NCBI GenBank assembly: GCA_002782905.1 | Contig: PFJA01000158.1 | Coordinates: 1-6,988, forward strand | Source of the DNA: Lysobacterales bacterium CG_4_10_14_3_um_filter_64_11 | GTDB lineage: Bacteria > Pseudomonadota > Gammaproteobacteria > Xanthomonadales > Xanthomonadaceae | DNA: 6,988 bases | Direction: 5' to 3' | Part shown: positions 5,618 through 6,988 of the stretch, piece by piece | How positions within the stretch are numbered: position 1 is the stretch's first letter | How the letters are laid out: each line of letters begins with the position of its first letter | The notes under the pieces: generated by a model | The model's database searches: none | What the model was told of the DNA's origin: nothing | The model's input: the letters and a program-made list of their open reading frames with translations, nothing else | Program-made: the position numbers and the translations under genes

Positions 5618-6958
5618 ATGACGCCAATTTCCGCTCCCGAGTCCTGTGACCTGCTGATCGATGCCGGTTGGGTGGTGCCGGTGACGCCGACCGGGCAGGT
5701 GCTTGACGATCACAGTGTTGCCGTGCGAAACGGCAAGATCATCGCGCTGCTGCCACGCGCGCAGGCACATGCGCGGTTCACGGCCAGCGAGTGCGTTTCG
5801 CGGCCGACGGCGGTGTTGCTGCCGGGGTTGATCAACGCGCACGCACACAGTCCGATGACCCTGATGCGTGGCGTCGCCGATGACCTGCCGCTGATGCGTT
5901 GGCTCAGCGAGCACATCTGGCCGATCGAGGGCGCCATCATGGGCCCGGACTACTGCGCGGCCGGGGTGGAATTGGCGGTGGCGGAAATGCTGCGCGGCGG
6001 CACCACCTGCGTCAGCGAGAACTATTTCTTCCCGGATGTGTGCGCCGCCACCTATCGGCGCCTGGGCTTTCGCGCGTTGGTCGGGCTTCCGGTCATCGAT
6101 TTTCCAACCGCATGGGCGAAATCGCAGGATGAGTACTTCGACAAGGCACTGGAAGTGCACGACCTGTGGCGCAGCGACGCGCTGGTGCGTACCAGCTTCG
6201 TGCCGCACGCACCGTACACCGTCAATGATGCTGGGCTGGAACGGGTACGCATGCTGGCTGATCAGTTGGATATTCCGGTGCATATCCACGTCCATGAGAC
6301 CGCGCAGGAAGTCAGCGAGGCGATGGCAGTGCACGGCATGCGCCAGATCGCGCGGCTGGATCGGCTGGGTCTGGTCAACAGTCAGTTGATCGCGGTCCAC
6401 ATGACGCAGCTCAGCGACGCCGAAATCGCGCTTTGTGCCGAACGTGGTGTGAGCGTGGTGCATTGCCCGGAATCGAACCTCAAACTGGCGTCGGGCTTTT
6501 GCCCGGTCGAGCGCTTGCGCCGTGCCGGCGTGCGGCTTGCGCTCGGCACCGACGGTGCGGCCAGCAACAATGATCTGGACATGTTCGGTGAGATGCGCAC
6601 CGCGGCGCTGCTGGCCAAGGGTGTCGCCGGCGATGCCACCGCGCTGGATGCACCGCAGGCGCTGCACATGGCGACGCTGGGCGGTGCCGAGGCGCTGGGT
6701 TTTGCCGACCGGGTCGGTTCGATCGAGGTCGGCAAGGAAGCGGATTTGATCTGTGTCGAGATGGATACCATCGAAACCGTGCCGATGTTCGAGGTGATCT
6801 CGCAGTTGGTGTATTGCACCGGCCGACACCAGGTTTGCGACGTGTGGATACGCGGCGAGCGGCGGCTTCGCGCGCGCGAGCTGTGCGGCATCGATGCCGA
6901 CGCGGTGCGTGCCACTGCGCGGCAGTGGCAGGCGCGCATTGTCGCAGTGCAACCGTGA
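5618..6958 (+). CDS. mtaD: 5'-methylthioadenosine/S-adenosylhomocysteine deaminase-type amidohydrolase
   Basis: This is a cytoplasmic metal-dependent amidohydrolase of the TRZ/ATZ-MTA/SAH deaminase group, 446 residues from ATG 5618. Numbering from that ATG, metal ligands are His75 and His77 (NAHAH), His224 (HVHE), and Asp312 (GTDGAASNN). Glu227 is the expected proton-transfer residue and His261 (AVHMTQL) the other conserved active-site histidine. MTLMRGVADDLPLM (80-93) and SFVPHAPY (193-200) are typical of the MTA/SAH branch. The likely reaction is deamination of 5'-methylthioadenosine, S-adenosylhomocysteine or a related adenosine compound to the inosine form. P. aeruginosa PA3170 is a relative described as an MTA deaminase and sits beside ubiG; here the following gene is outside the window. 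Exact substrate is uncertain. A TTG at 5564 would add 18 residues with no family resemblance, running through palindromic repeats, so the ATG is preferred although its ribosome-binding site is weak. Confidence 0.85.
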   Translation: MTPISAPESCDLLIDAGWVVPVTPTGQVLDDHSVAVRNGKIIALLPRAQAHARFTASECVSRPTAVLLPGLINAHAHSPMTLMRGVADDLPLMRWLSEHIWPIEGAIMGPDYCAAGVELAVAEMLRGGTTCVSENYFFPDVCAATYRRLGFRALVGLPVIDFPTAWAKSQDEYFDKALEVHDLWRSDALVRTSFVPHAPYTVNDAGLERVRMLADQLDIPVHIHVHETAQEVSEAMAVHGMRQIARLDRLGLVNSQLIAVHMTQLSDAEIALCAERGVSVVHCPESNLKLASGFCPVERLRRAGVRLALGTDGAASNNDLDMFGEMRTAALLAKGVAGDATALDAPQALHMATLGGAEALGFADRVGSIEVGKEADLICVEMDTIETVPMFEVISQLVYCTGRHQVCDVWIRGERRLRARELCGIDADAVRATARQWQARIVAVQP

Positions 6959-6988
6959 TTGGGGCTTTTGCACTGCATCTTGCGGGTC

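Noticed and set aside
5309..6973. 554-residue minus-strand open frame opposite the deaminase
   Set aside because: Its composition is rich in His, Arg and Gln, typical of antisense to a GC-rich gene. It runs through the intergenic repeats and the end of efp and shows no recognisable domain; the plus strand has full amidohydrolase motifs.

Overview
The window is an ordinary stretch of a GC-rich gammaproteobacterial chromosome. It most likely comes from the Xanthomonadales (Lysobacterales) or a close relative. This rests on the FimX-like protein, the EpmB/EF-P pair of the gammaproteobacterial (lysylated) type, the high GC content and codon use, and the MTA/SAH-type deaminase. The assignment is inferred from protein resemblance and was not tested. 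All five genes look intact, and I see no insertion sequence, phage gene, CRISPR array, tRNA or rRNA.

Layout from left to right: purA (52-1344, +) encodes adenylosuccinate synthetase. A 222-base convergent gap follows, holding a short tandem/inverted repeat. Next comes a FimX-like receiver-PAS-GGDEF-EAL protein (1567-3645, -), then a 94-base AT-richer gap that probably holds its promoter, then epmB (3740-4747, -), a radical-SAM lysine 2,3-aminomutase. A 66-base divergent gap separates epmB from efp (4814-5380, +), which encodes translation elongation factor P. A 237-base gap packed with palindromes and a second copy of the tandem repeat follows. The last gene is an MTA/SAH deaminase-type amidohydrolase (5618-6958, +).

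Functionally, epmB and efp belong together: EpmB makes the (R)-beta-lysine that is attached to EF-P Lys34, which is present here. The partner ligase EpmA is not in the window. The FimX-like protein has lost the signature residues of its receiver, GGDEF and EAL domains, so it is better read as a cyclic-di-GMP effector or scaffold, as FimX is for type IV pili, than as an enzyme. PurA and the deaminase could be linked through purine salvage, since deamination of MTA leads to hypoxanthine and IMP, which PurA returns to the adenine branch; this is inference.

I found no convincing new system. The most noteworthy items are the catalytically degenerate FimX-like protein, and a 3 x 9-base tandem repeat with inverted counterparts that occurs downstream of both purA and efp.
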